A stretch of 8,867 nt of DNA from Bacteroidota bacterium (GTDB taxonomy: Bacteria; Bacteroidota; Bacteroidia; Flavobacteriales_D; JABDKJ01). Both the position numbers and the translations under genes were made by a program. The stretch lies in assembly GCA_027621335.1 (NCBI GenBank), contig JAQCAN010000090.1, positions 1 through 8,867 of the forward strand, given 5' to 3'. Positions 1 through 5,713 of the stretch are shown in pieces (position 1 is the first letter of the stretch; the number at the start of each line of letters is the position of its first letter). A model generated the notes under the pieces. The model did no database searches and was not told where the DNA came from. It saw nothing but the letters and a program-made list of their open reading frames with translations.

Positions 1-733
1 TCATTTTGAACAGACTTTTATAACCTACGGTATTCAAGGCATTCAAATGCTTCAGGTGATGGACTGAGCGGGCCTCGTCCATCCATCCTTCTAGCAACAT
101 CAGTCGACAGCGTTCTCTGATGCGCTTGTCCAGTTCAGACTTCTCTCGTCTAAGCGCGATTTGTAGGGCGGTGAATGGACGTTCCTTTTCTTCAGCGTTT
201 CTCAGAGAGGAATAAGTTTTCCCAGTGATGAGGCAGACTTCCAAAGCCCGAATGACACGTTGGGGATTCTGGATATCCGTGGCTGCAAAGTGATCTGGAT
301 CCAATGACCTCAATTCTGCTTGAAGCACCTCAAGTCCTTCAACGCTCCTTCTCTTGTTAAGTTCTTGCCTCAAAGAATGGTCTTTGGGAAGTTCATCTAA
401 TCCTTCGAGCAATGCCTTTGAGTAGAGTCCGGACCCTCCTACCAAGATCCAATAGGGTTTATCCGATTCCTTGATGAGTGACAAGGCCTCCCTTTCGAAC
501 TGCCCTGCACTGTAAAGTTCATCTAATTCGAGGAAATCCACGAAGTGATGCGGAACCGATGCCAGTTCTTCAGAGTTCGGCTTGGCGGTGCCGATAGAGA
601 TGTTCTTATACATCTGCCGGCTGTCAGATGAGATGATCTCGGCTCCCAAGCGTTTCGCCAGTTCAATACTTATTGCAGTCTTGCCCACGGCCGTTGGACC
701 TTGGATGCATATCAGAACTGGTTTCTGTGTCAT
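1..733 (-). CDS. miaA: tRNA dimethylallyltransferase MiaA, 3' end cut off by the window
   Basis: MiaA transfers a dimethylallyl group from DMAPP to N6 of A37 in tRNAs reading UNN codons (i6A37), a cytoplasmic step. The ATG at 733 opens 244 codons that run off the window without a stop. The product begins MTQKPVLICIQ and carries the P-loop GPTAVGKT (residues 12-19), the substrate-contact motif SSDSRQMY (35-42), IGTAKP (47-52), GQFER (77-81), VGGSGLY (98-104), NPQRVIRALEV (156-166) and, near the cut, NTVGYKSLF (234-242). These are family hallmarks in the right order. About 55-65 residues, the rest of the C-terminal helical part, should lie beyond position 1. The gene starts 6 bases after the stop of the pRiA4b ORF-3-like gene, so it is almost certainly translated from the same message. 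The identification is secure. No frameshift or missing active residue is visible in the part seen. Confidence 0.96.
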   Translation of the reverse strand, partial: MTQKPVLICIQGPTAVGKTAISIELAKRLGAEIISSDSRQMYKNISIGTAKPNSEELASVPHHFVDFLELDELYSAGQFEREALSLIKESDKPYWILVGGSGLYSKALLEGLDELPKDHSLRQELNKRRSVEGLEVLQAELRSLDPDHFAATDIQNPQRVIRALEVCLITGKTYSSLRNAEEKERPFTALQIALRREKSELDKRIRERCRLMLLEGWMDEARSVHHLKHLNALNTVGYKSLFKM

Positions 734-739
734 GAAGCG

Positions 740-1294
740 TTAAAGAAGTCCTTCATAGTCGTCCAGATCCTCGAAGGTGTTGGAGTCCTCGTCATCATAC
801 CAATCACCCTCTTCCTCTTCATGGATGCGCACCTCGCGCTCATTATGATCACCTTCTTCTTCTTCTACACCCGCCATAAGTCCTTCCAAGCTATAACTGT
901 CCTCAGCATCGGGAATGCTGCCAAGAGCCATGTAGAGATAAGGATAGGTCTTGTCCTTATCAGAATCATTGATTTCCAGAACCTCCACATAGAAGATCTT
1001 CAGATTCATGAAGTCATAAACATAGAGCAAGCGGCTCCCTTCTCCTCTGATTATGGTCAGGGGCGCTTCATTCATCAGAATCGCATCCTCACCCATGTCC
1101 ATGAGGACGAATTCCTCTCCCTTGTTCCATTCTTCATCACTCATATAGAAGGAGGCCATTTGGTCATTGGCCAAGTCGAAGGAGGCAAGTATGGCCTCAT
1201 GAAGATCCTCCAAGTTTCCATTCTCGAGGATTTCGAAATCCCTGAAGACTTCATCTGCGGTATCCAGGACCACTCTTATCTTGATGACTTTCAT
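740..1294 (-). CDS. pRiA4b ORF-3-like (IS1096 passenger TnpR-like) protein with acidic C-terminal tail
   Basis: This is a 184-residue cytoplasmic protein of the pRiA4b ORF-3 / IS1096 passenger-like family, whose biochemical role is not established. What identifies it is the N-terminal pattern: a beta strand KIRVVLDTADEVFRDFEI (about residues 5-22), LEDLHEAILASFDL (28-41), MASFYMSDEEWNKGEE (46-61), and LLYVYDFMN (89-97), which is the family's typical L-x-YxYDF motif. From about residue 130 the protein is strongly acidic and likely disordered, with EEEEGD occurring twice (144-149 and 159-164). The start is firm because an in-frame TGA directly precedes the ATG. Despite the family name there is no transposase, inverted repeat or other sign of a mobile element here. 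The gene lies between cca and miaA in the same direction, so a link to tRNA maturation is possible by association only. The family assignment is fairly sure; the function is unknown. Confidence 0.85.
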   Translation of the reverse strand: MKVIKIRVVLDTADEVFRDFEILENGNLEDLHEAILASFDLANDQMASFYMSDEEWNKGEEFVLMDMGEDAILMNEAPLTIIRGEGSRLLYVYDFMNLKIFYVEVLEINDSDKDKTYPYLYMALGSIPDAEDSYSLEGLMAGVEEEEGDHNEREVRIHEEEEGDWYDDEDSNTFEDLDDYEGLL

Positions 1295-1317
1295 TCAGGC
1301 GATGTGCTTAGGTAGAT

Positions 1318-1325
1318 CAAATTTA
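1318..1325 (-). promoter_or_regulatory. candidate Bacteroidota -7 box (TAAATTTG) ahead of the pRiA4b-like gene
   Basis: The 47-base gap between cca and the pRiA4b-like gene contains TAAATTTG on the minus strand, an exact match to the Bacteroidota -7 consensus TAnnTTTG. The ATG follows 23 bases later, which would give a leader of roughly 15-20 nt. No convincing -33 TTTG lies 17-23 bases upstream, so this is at best a partial match. If real, it would let the pRiA4b-like gene and miaA be transcribed separately from cca. Confidence 0.3.
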
Positions 1326-1341
1326 AGTTCAATGTGAATTA

Positions 1342-2781
1342 TCACTTGGGTGCCAGTCCCAGTTCTTTTCCTAATCTTTTCATCAAGCCCAAAGCCTCTT
1401 CTCTATCATTGGAGATTTCACCGTCCATGATAGCTTCCTTGATCTGATTCTTTATGGTTCCTACCTCCCTGCACGGAGAGAGATTGAAATAGGTCATGAT
1501 CTCCTCACCGGTGACCGGAGGTTGCCAATTCCTCAGGCGATCCTTTTCCTCCACTTCAGCTAGTTTCTGAAGGACCAGCTCATAATTATGCAAGTAGCGC
1601 TTGACTTTGTGGTCGTTCTTGGAGGTGATATCTGCACGGCATAAGGTCATGAGGGCTTCCAGGTCATCCCCTGCATCGAAGAGGAGACGCCTGATAGCGC
1701 TATCTGTGATCTCTTCCTTGGTCAAAGCGATGGGGCGCAGATGGAGAAGTACCAGTTGCTGCACGAACTTCATCTTGGAATCCAAGGGCAGTTTCATCTT
1801 CCTGAAGATGCCTGGGACCATGCGGGCTCCTTTGACCTCATGGCCATGGAAGGTCCAACCGGTCTCTGGGTAGAAGCGCTTCGTTGCAGGTTTTGCAATA
1901 TCATGGAGTATAGCAGCCCAGCGCAGGAAGAGGTCATCTGTGTGAGGACAGATATTATCCAGGACCTGCAAGGTATGGTAGAAGTTATCCTTATGACCAA
2001 TTCCTAGGCGAGTCTCAGCTCCCTTCAACCTGATCAGCTCAGGAAAGATGATGTCCAGAAGGCCACATTCATCCAAGAGTTTGAAGCCAATGGAGGGGAC
2101 CTCACAAAGTATGATCTTATTCAACTCATCGGTAATGCGCTCTTGACTGACGATACTGATGCGATACGCATTGCGCTTAATGGATTCGAAGCTTTCTTCC
2201 TCAATCTGGAATCCCAGTTGTGTGGCAAAGCGAATCGCCCTCATCATTCTCAGAGGGTCATCCGAATAGGTGCGGTCGGGCTCCAAGGGAGTGCGGATGA
2301 CACCGTTCCTGAGATCCTCCAGACCATTGAATGGGTCTACCAAGGCCCCATAATCCTCATTCAGACTGATGCCCAAGGCATTGATGGTGAAATCCCTGCG
2401 CTCTTGGTCCTCTTGCACGGTACCATCTTCCACGATAGGCTTTCTCGACTCACTGCGATAGGACTCTTTTCTGGCGCCTACGAATTCCAATTCATAATCG
2501 CCTTTCTTTATCATGGCCGTGCCGAAGTTCTTGAAAACATGCACCTCAAGATGGCCCATTTCCTTGGCGATATCTTTGGCCAATTCGATGCCACTTCCAA
2601 CGGTCACCACATCGATGTCCTTCACAATGCGACCTATGAGTGTGTCTCTCACGAAACCTCCTATGATATAGCTCTCCCGACCTTTTGAGCGAGAGACCTC
2701 TGAAATCAATCTCACTAGAGGCAGGTCCGTGGCGCCTTTGAGACGCTTGATATCAGGAACGTATGATGCTGACTTCACCAT
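1342..2781 (-). CDS. cca: HD-domain CCA tRNA nucleotidyltransferase
   Basis: This 479-residue class II nucleotidyltransferase adds or repairs the 3' CCA end of tRNAs. The sequence shows the head-domain motif GGFVRD (residues 41-46), the metal-binding DID (D55, D57), the motif RRDFTINAL (129-137) and the neck motif DPLRMMRAIRFA (176-187). A C-terminal HD-type domain follows, with H270, the H294-D295 pair in ILHDIAKP, and H313/H315 in FHGHE. The HD domain suggests a phosphohydrolase activity, for example on 2',3'-cyclic phosphates, as in other HD-containing CCA enzymes, but this is inferred. The ATG overlaps the end of the Sua5/YrdC gene by 29 bases. It is preceded by AGGA four bases upstream, a usable ribosome-binding site, and no other Met occurs before residue 75. 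The length is normal for the bacterial HD-containing form. The family is certain. Whether it does full CCA addition or only part of it cannot be excluded from sequence alone, but no separate A-adding enzyme is seen here. Confidence 0.95.
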   Translation of the reverse strand: MVKSASYVPDIKRLKGATDLPLVRLISEVSRSKGRESYIIGGFVRDTLIGRIVKDIDVVTVGSGIELAKDIAKEMGHLEVHVFKNFGTAMIKKGDYELEFVGARKESYRSESRKPIVEDGTVQEDQERRDFTINALGISLNEDYGALVDPFNGLEDLRNGVIRTPLEPDRTYSDDPLRMMRAIRFATQLGFQIEEESFESIKRNAYRISIVSQERITDELNKIILCEVPSIGFKLLDECGLLDIIFPELIRLKGAETRLGIGHKDNFYHTLQVLDNICPHTDDLFLRWAAILHDIAKPATKRFYPETGWTFHGHEVKGARMVPGIFRKMKLPLDSKMKFVQQLVLLHLRPIALTKEEITDSAIRRLLFDAGDDLEALMTLCRADITSKNDHKVKRYLHNYELVLQKLAEVEEKDRLRNWQPPVTGEEIMTYFNLSPCREVGTIKNQIKEAIMDGEISNDREEALGLMKRLGKELGLAPK

Positions 2782-3328
2782 GGAGTCCTAACTTTATGAT
2801 GGATGAGGCCTTGTGGGGGCCACTGGATTTACCTTCATCAGAGATAATGCCACCCACTTGGTCCAAGATGCCCTTTGAAACATCGTCAATACGCATTGGA
2901 GAAGCCTGTCCCATGAGATTGGCCGAGGTGGAGATGAGAGGTTTGCCGAGCTGCTGTATGAGCCGCTCGGTCAAAGGATCCTTGACGATGCGCACAGCGA
3001 TACTTCCATCCGCGGCACACACCCCGCCTGAGAGCAATCGGCCTTCAGGATAGATGATGGTCAATGGGCTCACAGCGGTATCGATCAGTTCCCAGGCCAC
3101 TTCGGGAACCTCTTTGACATATCGTTCCAACATAGCACTACTACTCACCAGGACGACATAAGCTTTGGCATTGGTTCTTCCTTTTATAACAGAGATGCTC
3201 TCTACCGCTTGATCCGAAGTCGCATCACAGATGAGGCCCCAAATAGTGTCTGCTCTATGAAGGAGGACAGCACCTGATCGCAGAAGTTCGACCGCTTCTT
3301 TGATATGTTCTTTTTCAATCAGATTCAT
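2753..3328 (-). CDS. Sua5/YciO/YrdC-family L-threonylcarbamoyladenylate synthase (t6A37 pathway)
   Basis: This 191-residue YrdC-domain protein is expected to condense L-threonine, bicarbonate and ATP into threonylcarbamoyl-AMP, the donor used by the TsaBDE machinery for t6A37. The domain fills nearly the whole protein. Visible are DTIWGL (residues 27-32), KGR (49-51), SIAVRIVKDP (109-118) and STSAN (133-137). K49, R51, S135 and N137 match the conserved KxR...SxN tetrad. There is no C-terminal Sua5 domain, so it is the short TsaC-like form. One oddity is that the usual P-T before D/E-T is replaced by R25-A26 (HRADTIWG), although the tetrad is intact. The ATG overlaps the dapD stop as ATGA, a translational-coupling arrangement, and its own 3' end overlaps cca by 29 bases. 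A YciO-like paralogue with another role is the main alternative, so I give no gene symbol. Confidence 0.85.
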   Translation of the reverse strand: MNLIEKEHIKEAVELLRSGAVLLHRADTIWGLICDATSDQAVESISVIKGRTNAKAYVVLVSSSAMLERYVKEVPEVAWELIDTAVSPLTIIYPEGRLLSGGVCAADGSIAVRIVKDPLTERLIQQLGKPLISTSANLMGQASPMRIDDVSKGILDQVGGIISDEGKSSGPHKASSIIKLGLHGEVSIIRS

Positions 3329-4131
3329 ATCGCCAACTGATGTTCTCTGAGCACCTCGTTCAAGCTGGTTTTCTTGTCGGTACTTTCTTTCCTCTTTCCT
3401 ATGATGAGGGCCACAGGGACTTGGTACGTCCCAGCAGGAAAGTCCTTGGGTCGCATGCCAGGGATGACCACCGATCTCTCCGGGATTACTCCTTTATAAG
3501 TTACGGGTTCTGATCCACTGACATCTATGATATGGGTGCTCATCGTCAATGTGAGTCCAGCGGCCAGGACAGATTCTCTTTTGACATGCACGCCTTCCAC
3601 CACGATGCAACGTGATCCGATGAAGCAATCGTCCTCAATGATGACGGGGCTCGCTTGGACGGGTTCCAAGACACCTCCTATACCTACGCCACCGCTGAGG
3701 TGGACATTCTTTCCTATCTGCGCACATGACCCGACCGTAGCCCATGTGTCCACCATGGTGCCGCTGTCCACATAGGCACCGATGTTCACGTAAGAAGGCA
3801 TCAAGATGACTCCTCTGTTCAAAAAGCTTCCATAACGAGCTATGGCATGAGGTACCACTCGGACCCCTTGGGAGGCATAGTCCTTCTTAAGGGGAATCTT
3901 GTCATGGTATTCCAATGGGCCATGCTCTATGGTCTTCATTTCTTGGATCGGGAAATAGAGCAATACCGCTTTTTTCACCCACTCATTCACTTGCCATAGG
4001 TCCGCTATTGGCTCGGCCACTCGCAGTTCTCCTCTATCCAGCATGGCGATGACCGAGCGGATGGCCTCTTTGGTCTTTTCTTGCTTGAGCAGATCTCGGT
4101 CATTCCAAGCCGCTTCTATAAGTTCTTTCAT
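3325..4131 (-). CDS. dapD: 2,3,4,5-tetrahydropyridine-2,6-dicarboxylate N-succinyltransferase
   Basis: DapD succinylates tetrahydrodipicolinate with succinyl-CoA in the succinylase branch of lysine and meso-diaminopimelate synthesis, supplying peptidoglycan. I take the ATG at 4131 (268 residues, beginning MKELIEAAW), because the in-frame TTG three codons upstream has no support. An alpha-helical N-terminal domain spans about residues 1-95. RVVPHAIARYGSF follows (91-103), then the left-handed beta-helix with MPSYVNIGAYVDSG (111-124), TMVDTWATVGSCAQIG (125-140) and HLSGGVGIGGVLEP (144-157). IIEDDCFIGSRCIVVEGV (164-181) comes next, and SLNEVLRE (256-263) lies near the end. These closely match the E. 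coli-type enzyme, and the length is normal. It is the first gene of the minus-strand string, and its stop overlaps the next start by 4 bases. A -7-like box ends only 6 bases before the ATG, so the message may be leaderless. Confidence 0.96.
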   Translation of the reverse strand: MKELIEAAWNDRDLLKQEKTKEAIRSVIAMLDRGELRVAEPIADLWQVNEWVKKAVLLYFPIQEMKTIEHGPLEYHDKIPLKKDYASQGVRVVPHAIARYGSFLNRGVILMPSYVNIGAYVDSGTMVDTWATVGSCAQIGKNVHLSGGVGIGGVLEPVQASPVIIEDDCFIGSRCIVVEGVHVKRESVLAAGLTLTMSTHIIDVSGSEPVTYKGVIPERSVVIPGMRPKDFPAGTYQVPVALIIGKRKESTDKKTSLNEVLREHQLAI

Positions 4132-4137
4132 GTGGCG

Positions 4138-4145
4138 CAAAGATA
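4138..4145 (-). promoter_or_regulatory. candidate dapD -7 promoter box (TATCTTTG)
   Basis: On the minus strand TATCTTTG matches the Bacteroidota -7 consensus TAnnTTTG exactly and stands 6 bases before the dapD ATG. With the usual distance from box to start site, transcription would begin at or within about 3 bases of the ATG, giving a leaderless or nearly leaderless message. No clear -33 TTTG is found at the usual 17-23 base distance, which lowers confidence. It would drive the whole dapD-to-miaA gene string. Confidence 0.45.
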
Positions 4146-4149
4146 TGAG

Positions 4150-4193
4150 CCTTGGTACATCTCGGTATCTTTACCCTCTATGCCAAGGTACAT
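4150..4193 (+). repeat. pair of near-identical CCWWGGTACAT direct repeats in the dapD/ruvX gap
   Basis: CCTTGGTACAT (4150-4160) and CCAAGGTACAT (4183-4193) differ at only two positions and start 33 bases apart, about three helical turns. The CCTTGG and CCAAGG cores are also inverted relative to one another. The second copy overlaps codons 2-5 of ruvX, so part of it is fixed by coding sequence. The pair could be an operator for a divergent promoter region, or chance. I know of no regulator with this site. Confidence 0.2.
4166..4173 (+). promoter_or_regulatory. candidate ruvX -7 promoter box (TATCTTTA)
   Basis: TATCTTTA differs from the TAnnTTTG consensus only at the last base and stands exactly 6 bases before the ruvX ATG, mirroring the geometry of the dapD box on the other strand. 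ruvX is the only plus-strand gene here and needs its own promoter, so a site in this 48-base gap or just inside dapD is expected. No -33 TTTG is evident at normal spacing. Confidence 0.35.
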
Positions 4194-4602
4194 TGCCATT
4201 GATTTCGGATTGAAGAGGACAGGGCTGGCCCATACGGATGAGAATGGGACCATTGCCTCACCGTTGGAGACTATTGACTCTAGAGACCTGGAAAAGGTGG
4301 TGAAAGATTATGTCCAACGCCATTCTCCTGAAGCCATCATCCTGGGCTTGCCCCGAGACCTGAAGGGAGGGGATACGAATATCACTCAGAACGTACGTCT
4401 TCTTGAGAAACGTCTGCTACAGTTGTTTCCAGAGCAGCAGGTCATTCTGGTGGATGAGAGGTTCACGAGCGGCATGGCCATGCAAGCGATGATTACAGCA
4501 GGCGCGACTAAGAAACAGCGCAAGGTGAAAGGGAACGTGGACAAGGTCAGTGCGGCTATCATCCTACAGAGCTATCTCGATAGCAAATCCTGGAAAGCCT
4601 GA
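4180..4602 (+). CDS. ruvX: RuvX/YqgF-family Holliday junction resolvase-like nuclease
   Basis: This 140-residue RNase H-fold protein belongs to the YqgF/RuvX family. The family is known as a putative Holliday-junction resolvase and, in E. coli, for a role in 16S rRNA 5'-end processing; the exact substrate here is not shown by sequence. Visible are YIAIDFGLKRTGLA (residues 4-17) with the first acidic residue D8, LGLPRDLKG (55-63), VDERFTS (91-97) with E93, and KGNVDKVSAAIILQSYL (117-133) with D121, so the three-acid active-site pattern is complete. I chose the ATG at 4180. The frame stays open upstream to 4081, but that stretch overlaps dapD antisense and lacks family similarity, whereas a product starting MPRYIAIDFG has the normal length and N-terminus. 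It is transcribed divergently from dapD and converges on lspA. Confidence 0.93.
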   Translation: MPRYIAIDFGLKRTGLAHTDENGTIASPLETIDSRDLEKVVKDYVQRHSPEAIILGLPRDLKGGDTNITQNVRLLEKRLLQLFPEQQVILVDERFTSGMAMQAMITAGATKKQRKVKGNVDKVSAAIILQSYLDSKSWKA

Positions 4603-4612
4603 ACGATCATAA

Positions 4613-4630
4613 AGAGGTCTTAGGACCTTT
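4613..4630. terminator. weak hairpin between the convergent ruvX and lspA ends
   Basis: AGAGGTC (4613-4619), the loop TTAG and GACCTTT (4624-4630) can form a 7-pair stem with one G-U pair on the plus-strand RNA. It begins 10 bases after the ruvX stop and contains the lspA stop codon, the right place for a shared terminator between convergent genes. No long T-run follows on either strand, so efficient intrinsic termination is doubtful. Confidence 0.25.
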
Positions 4631-5300
4631 CTAGACCTGACTCTTCAGCAGGGGATACCTCTTCAGACTGAAATTCCTCATCTATCTCTTCGGTGGAGAG
4701 ATGTGAGAAATATCTTTTCTGAAAAATGAAGATGAAGACCAGACCAAGTGTGATGGAGGAGTCTGCGATGTTGAACACGGGTCGGAAGAATTCGAAGTGA
4801 TTTCCGCCAACGAATGGCATCCATTCAGGCCACTCAAATGAGAACAACGGGAAATACAGCATGTCCACCACATTACCCATGAGGAAAGGCGCATAGCCGC
4901 CATCCTCAGGAAGGAAGGAGGCCACGAATCCAGGAATCGGAGGACTGTCACTGAAGAGCAGACCGTAGACAGCCGAATCGATGATGTTGCCGATAGCACC
5001 GGCTAGCACCATGGAGGCACATATGATGAACCCCGTGGGGTACCCTTCCTTGATGAACTTAAAGAGATATCGGCTGATGAGGACGACTGCGATGATCCGG
5101 AAGGCACTTAGTGCGATCTTCCCATAAACTCCTCCGAATTCGAACCCGAAGGCCATGCCAGGATTCTCAAGAAAGTGGATATAGAACCATTTCCCGAAGA
5201 CCGCGATCTGCTCCCCTTGGTACATGCTGAGCTTCACCCAGACCTTACTGATCTGGTCCAAGAAGAGGACCGTGAATATCGTGCTAAAGGCGGCCTTCAT
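4620..5300 (-). CDS. lspA: lipoprotein signal peptidase (signal peptidase II)
   Basis: LspA is an inner-membrane aspartyl protease that removes the signal peptide from diacylglyceryl-modified prolipoproteins. The 226 residues show LDQISK (residues 14-19), ENPGMAFGF (45-53) and GAIGNIIDS (101-109). The two catalytic aspartates are D146 in NVVDMLYF and D180 in FNIADSSI. Hydrophobic segments lie at about 3-24, 62-82, 89-113 and 181-194. About 35 residues separate GNIIDS from the first catalytic Asp, an insertion that makes the protein longer than the roughly 160-residue enterobacterial enzyme; I recall it as usual in Bacteroidota. The tail from about 203 is acidic (TEEIDEEFQSEE) and probably cytoplasmic. 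The gene begins 12 bases after the DksA-like gene and is the last gene of the ileS operon. The ileS-lspA association is widespread in bacteria. The call is firm. Confidence 0.95.
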   Translation of the reverse strand: MKAAFSTIFTVLFLDQISKVWVKLSMYQGEQIAVFGKWFYIHFLENPGMAFGFEFGGVYGKIALSAFRIIAVVLISRYLFKFIKEGYPTGFIICASMVLAGAIGNIIDSAVYGLLFSDSPPIPGFVASFLPEDGGYAPFLMGNVVDMLYFPLFSFEWPEWMPFVGGNHFEFFRPVFNIADSSITLGLVFIFIFQKRYFSHLSTEEIDEEFQSEEVSPAEESGLERS

Positions 5301-5312
5301 GGGCGAAGGACT

Positions 5313-5702
5313 TTATCCTTGTGCGTTCTTAGCCTCTATGCTCAGTGTGGCATGTGGCACAAGCATCAAGCGCTCTTTACGGATGAGTTTCCCTGTTTCA
5401 CGGCAGATTCCATAGGTCTTATTCCTAATGCGGATCAATGCCTCTTCAAGGTGGCGTATGAACTTCTCCTGTCGCATCGCCAACTGGGCAGACTCTTCAC
5501 GAGAGAGGGTCTCAGATCCGTCTTCCATCATCTTGAAGGTCGGAGAGGTATCGTCTGTGCTGTTATCATCCAAGTGAGAAAGAGAGCTACGCAGCAATTC
5601 CAAGTCTTCCCTTGCAGCCACGAGCTTGTCCTCTATCAATTCCTTGAACATAACAAGGTCCTTGTCTGAGTACCTTACAAAATCATCATTCTTCTTGGCC
5701 AT
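5313..5702 (-). CDS. TraR/DksA-family protein with degenerate zinc finger
   Basis: This 129-residue protein has the DksA/TraR layout: a charged helical coiled coil (about residues 14-42 and 62-93) joined by an acidic turn LDDNSTDDTSP (44-54), then a C-terminal globular segment TYGICRETGKLI...VPHATLSIEAK. DksA binds in the RNA polymerase secondary channel and, with ppGpp, adjusts promoter activity; whether this protein does so is inferred. Of the four zinc cysteines only C100 remains. Alignment to CxxC-x17-CxxC puts T103, S121 and A124 at the other three sites, so it should not bind zinc in the usual way. The tip has several Asp residues but not a clear DxxDxA motif. It sits between ileS (11-base gap) and lspA (12-base gap) as part of one message. 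No clear Shine-Dalgarno sequence precedes the ATG. The family is fairly sure; the symbol is withheld because the function may differ from DksA. Confidence 0.88.
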   Translation of the reverse strand: MAKKNDDFVRYSDKDLVMFKELIEDKLVAAREDLELLRSSLSHLDDNSTDDTSPTFKMMEDGSETLSREESAQLAMRQEKFIRHLEEALIRIRNKTYGICRETGKLIRKERLMLVPHATLSIEAKNAQG

Positions 5703-5713
5703 GTCTATAGCAC

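Noticed and set aside
800..870. CTT/CTC-rich low-complexity stretch resembling a microsatellite
   Set aside because: On the coding strand it is the Glu/Asp-rich tail of the pRiA4b-like protein. The codons vary and no regular repeat unit is maintained.
740..1294. Mobile element suggested by the IS1096 passenger family name
   Set aside because: No transposase, terminal inverted repeats or target duplication is visible, and the gene is packed into a housekeeping gene string.
701..1315. 204-codon plus-strand open frame opposite the pRiA4b ORF-3-like gene
   Set aside because: It is the antisense of a recognisable protein family. The Glu/Asp-rich coding strand has few codons that give antisense stops, which explains the length, and its translation resembles no family.
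2143..2688. 181-codon plus-strand open frame opposite cca
   Set aside because: It lies over the conserved nucleotidyltransferase motifs of cca, has no recognisable motifs and no separate promoter or ribosome-binding site.
4132..4140. In-frame TTG start three codons upstream of the dapD ATG
   Set aside because: The ATG at 4131 gives the usual N-terminus (MKELIEAAW), and the TTG overlaps the candidate -7 box. There is no ribosome-binding site for it.
4081..4179. N-terminal extension of ruvX by 33 codons
   Set aside because: The extension runs antisense through the dapD start and has no family similarity. The ATG at 4180 gives the normal RuvX length and N-terminus.
5175..5669. 164-codon plus-strand open frame opposite the start of lspA and the DksA-like gene
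   Set aside because: It spans two well-supported genes in antisense and shows no family features.
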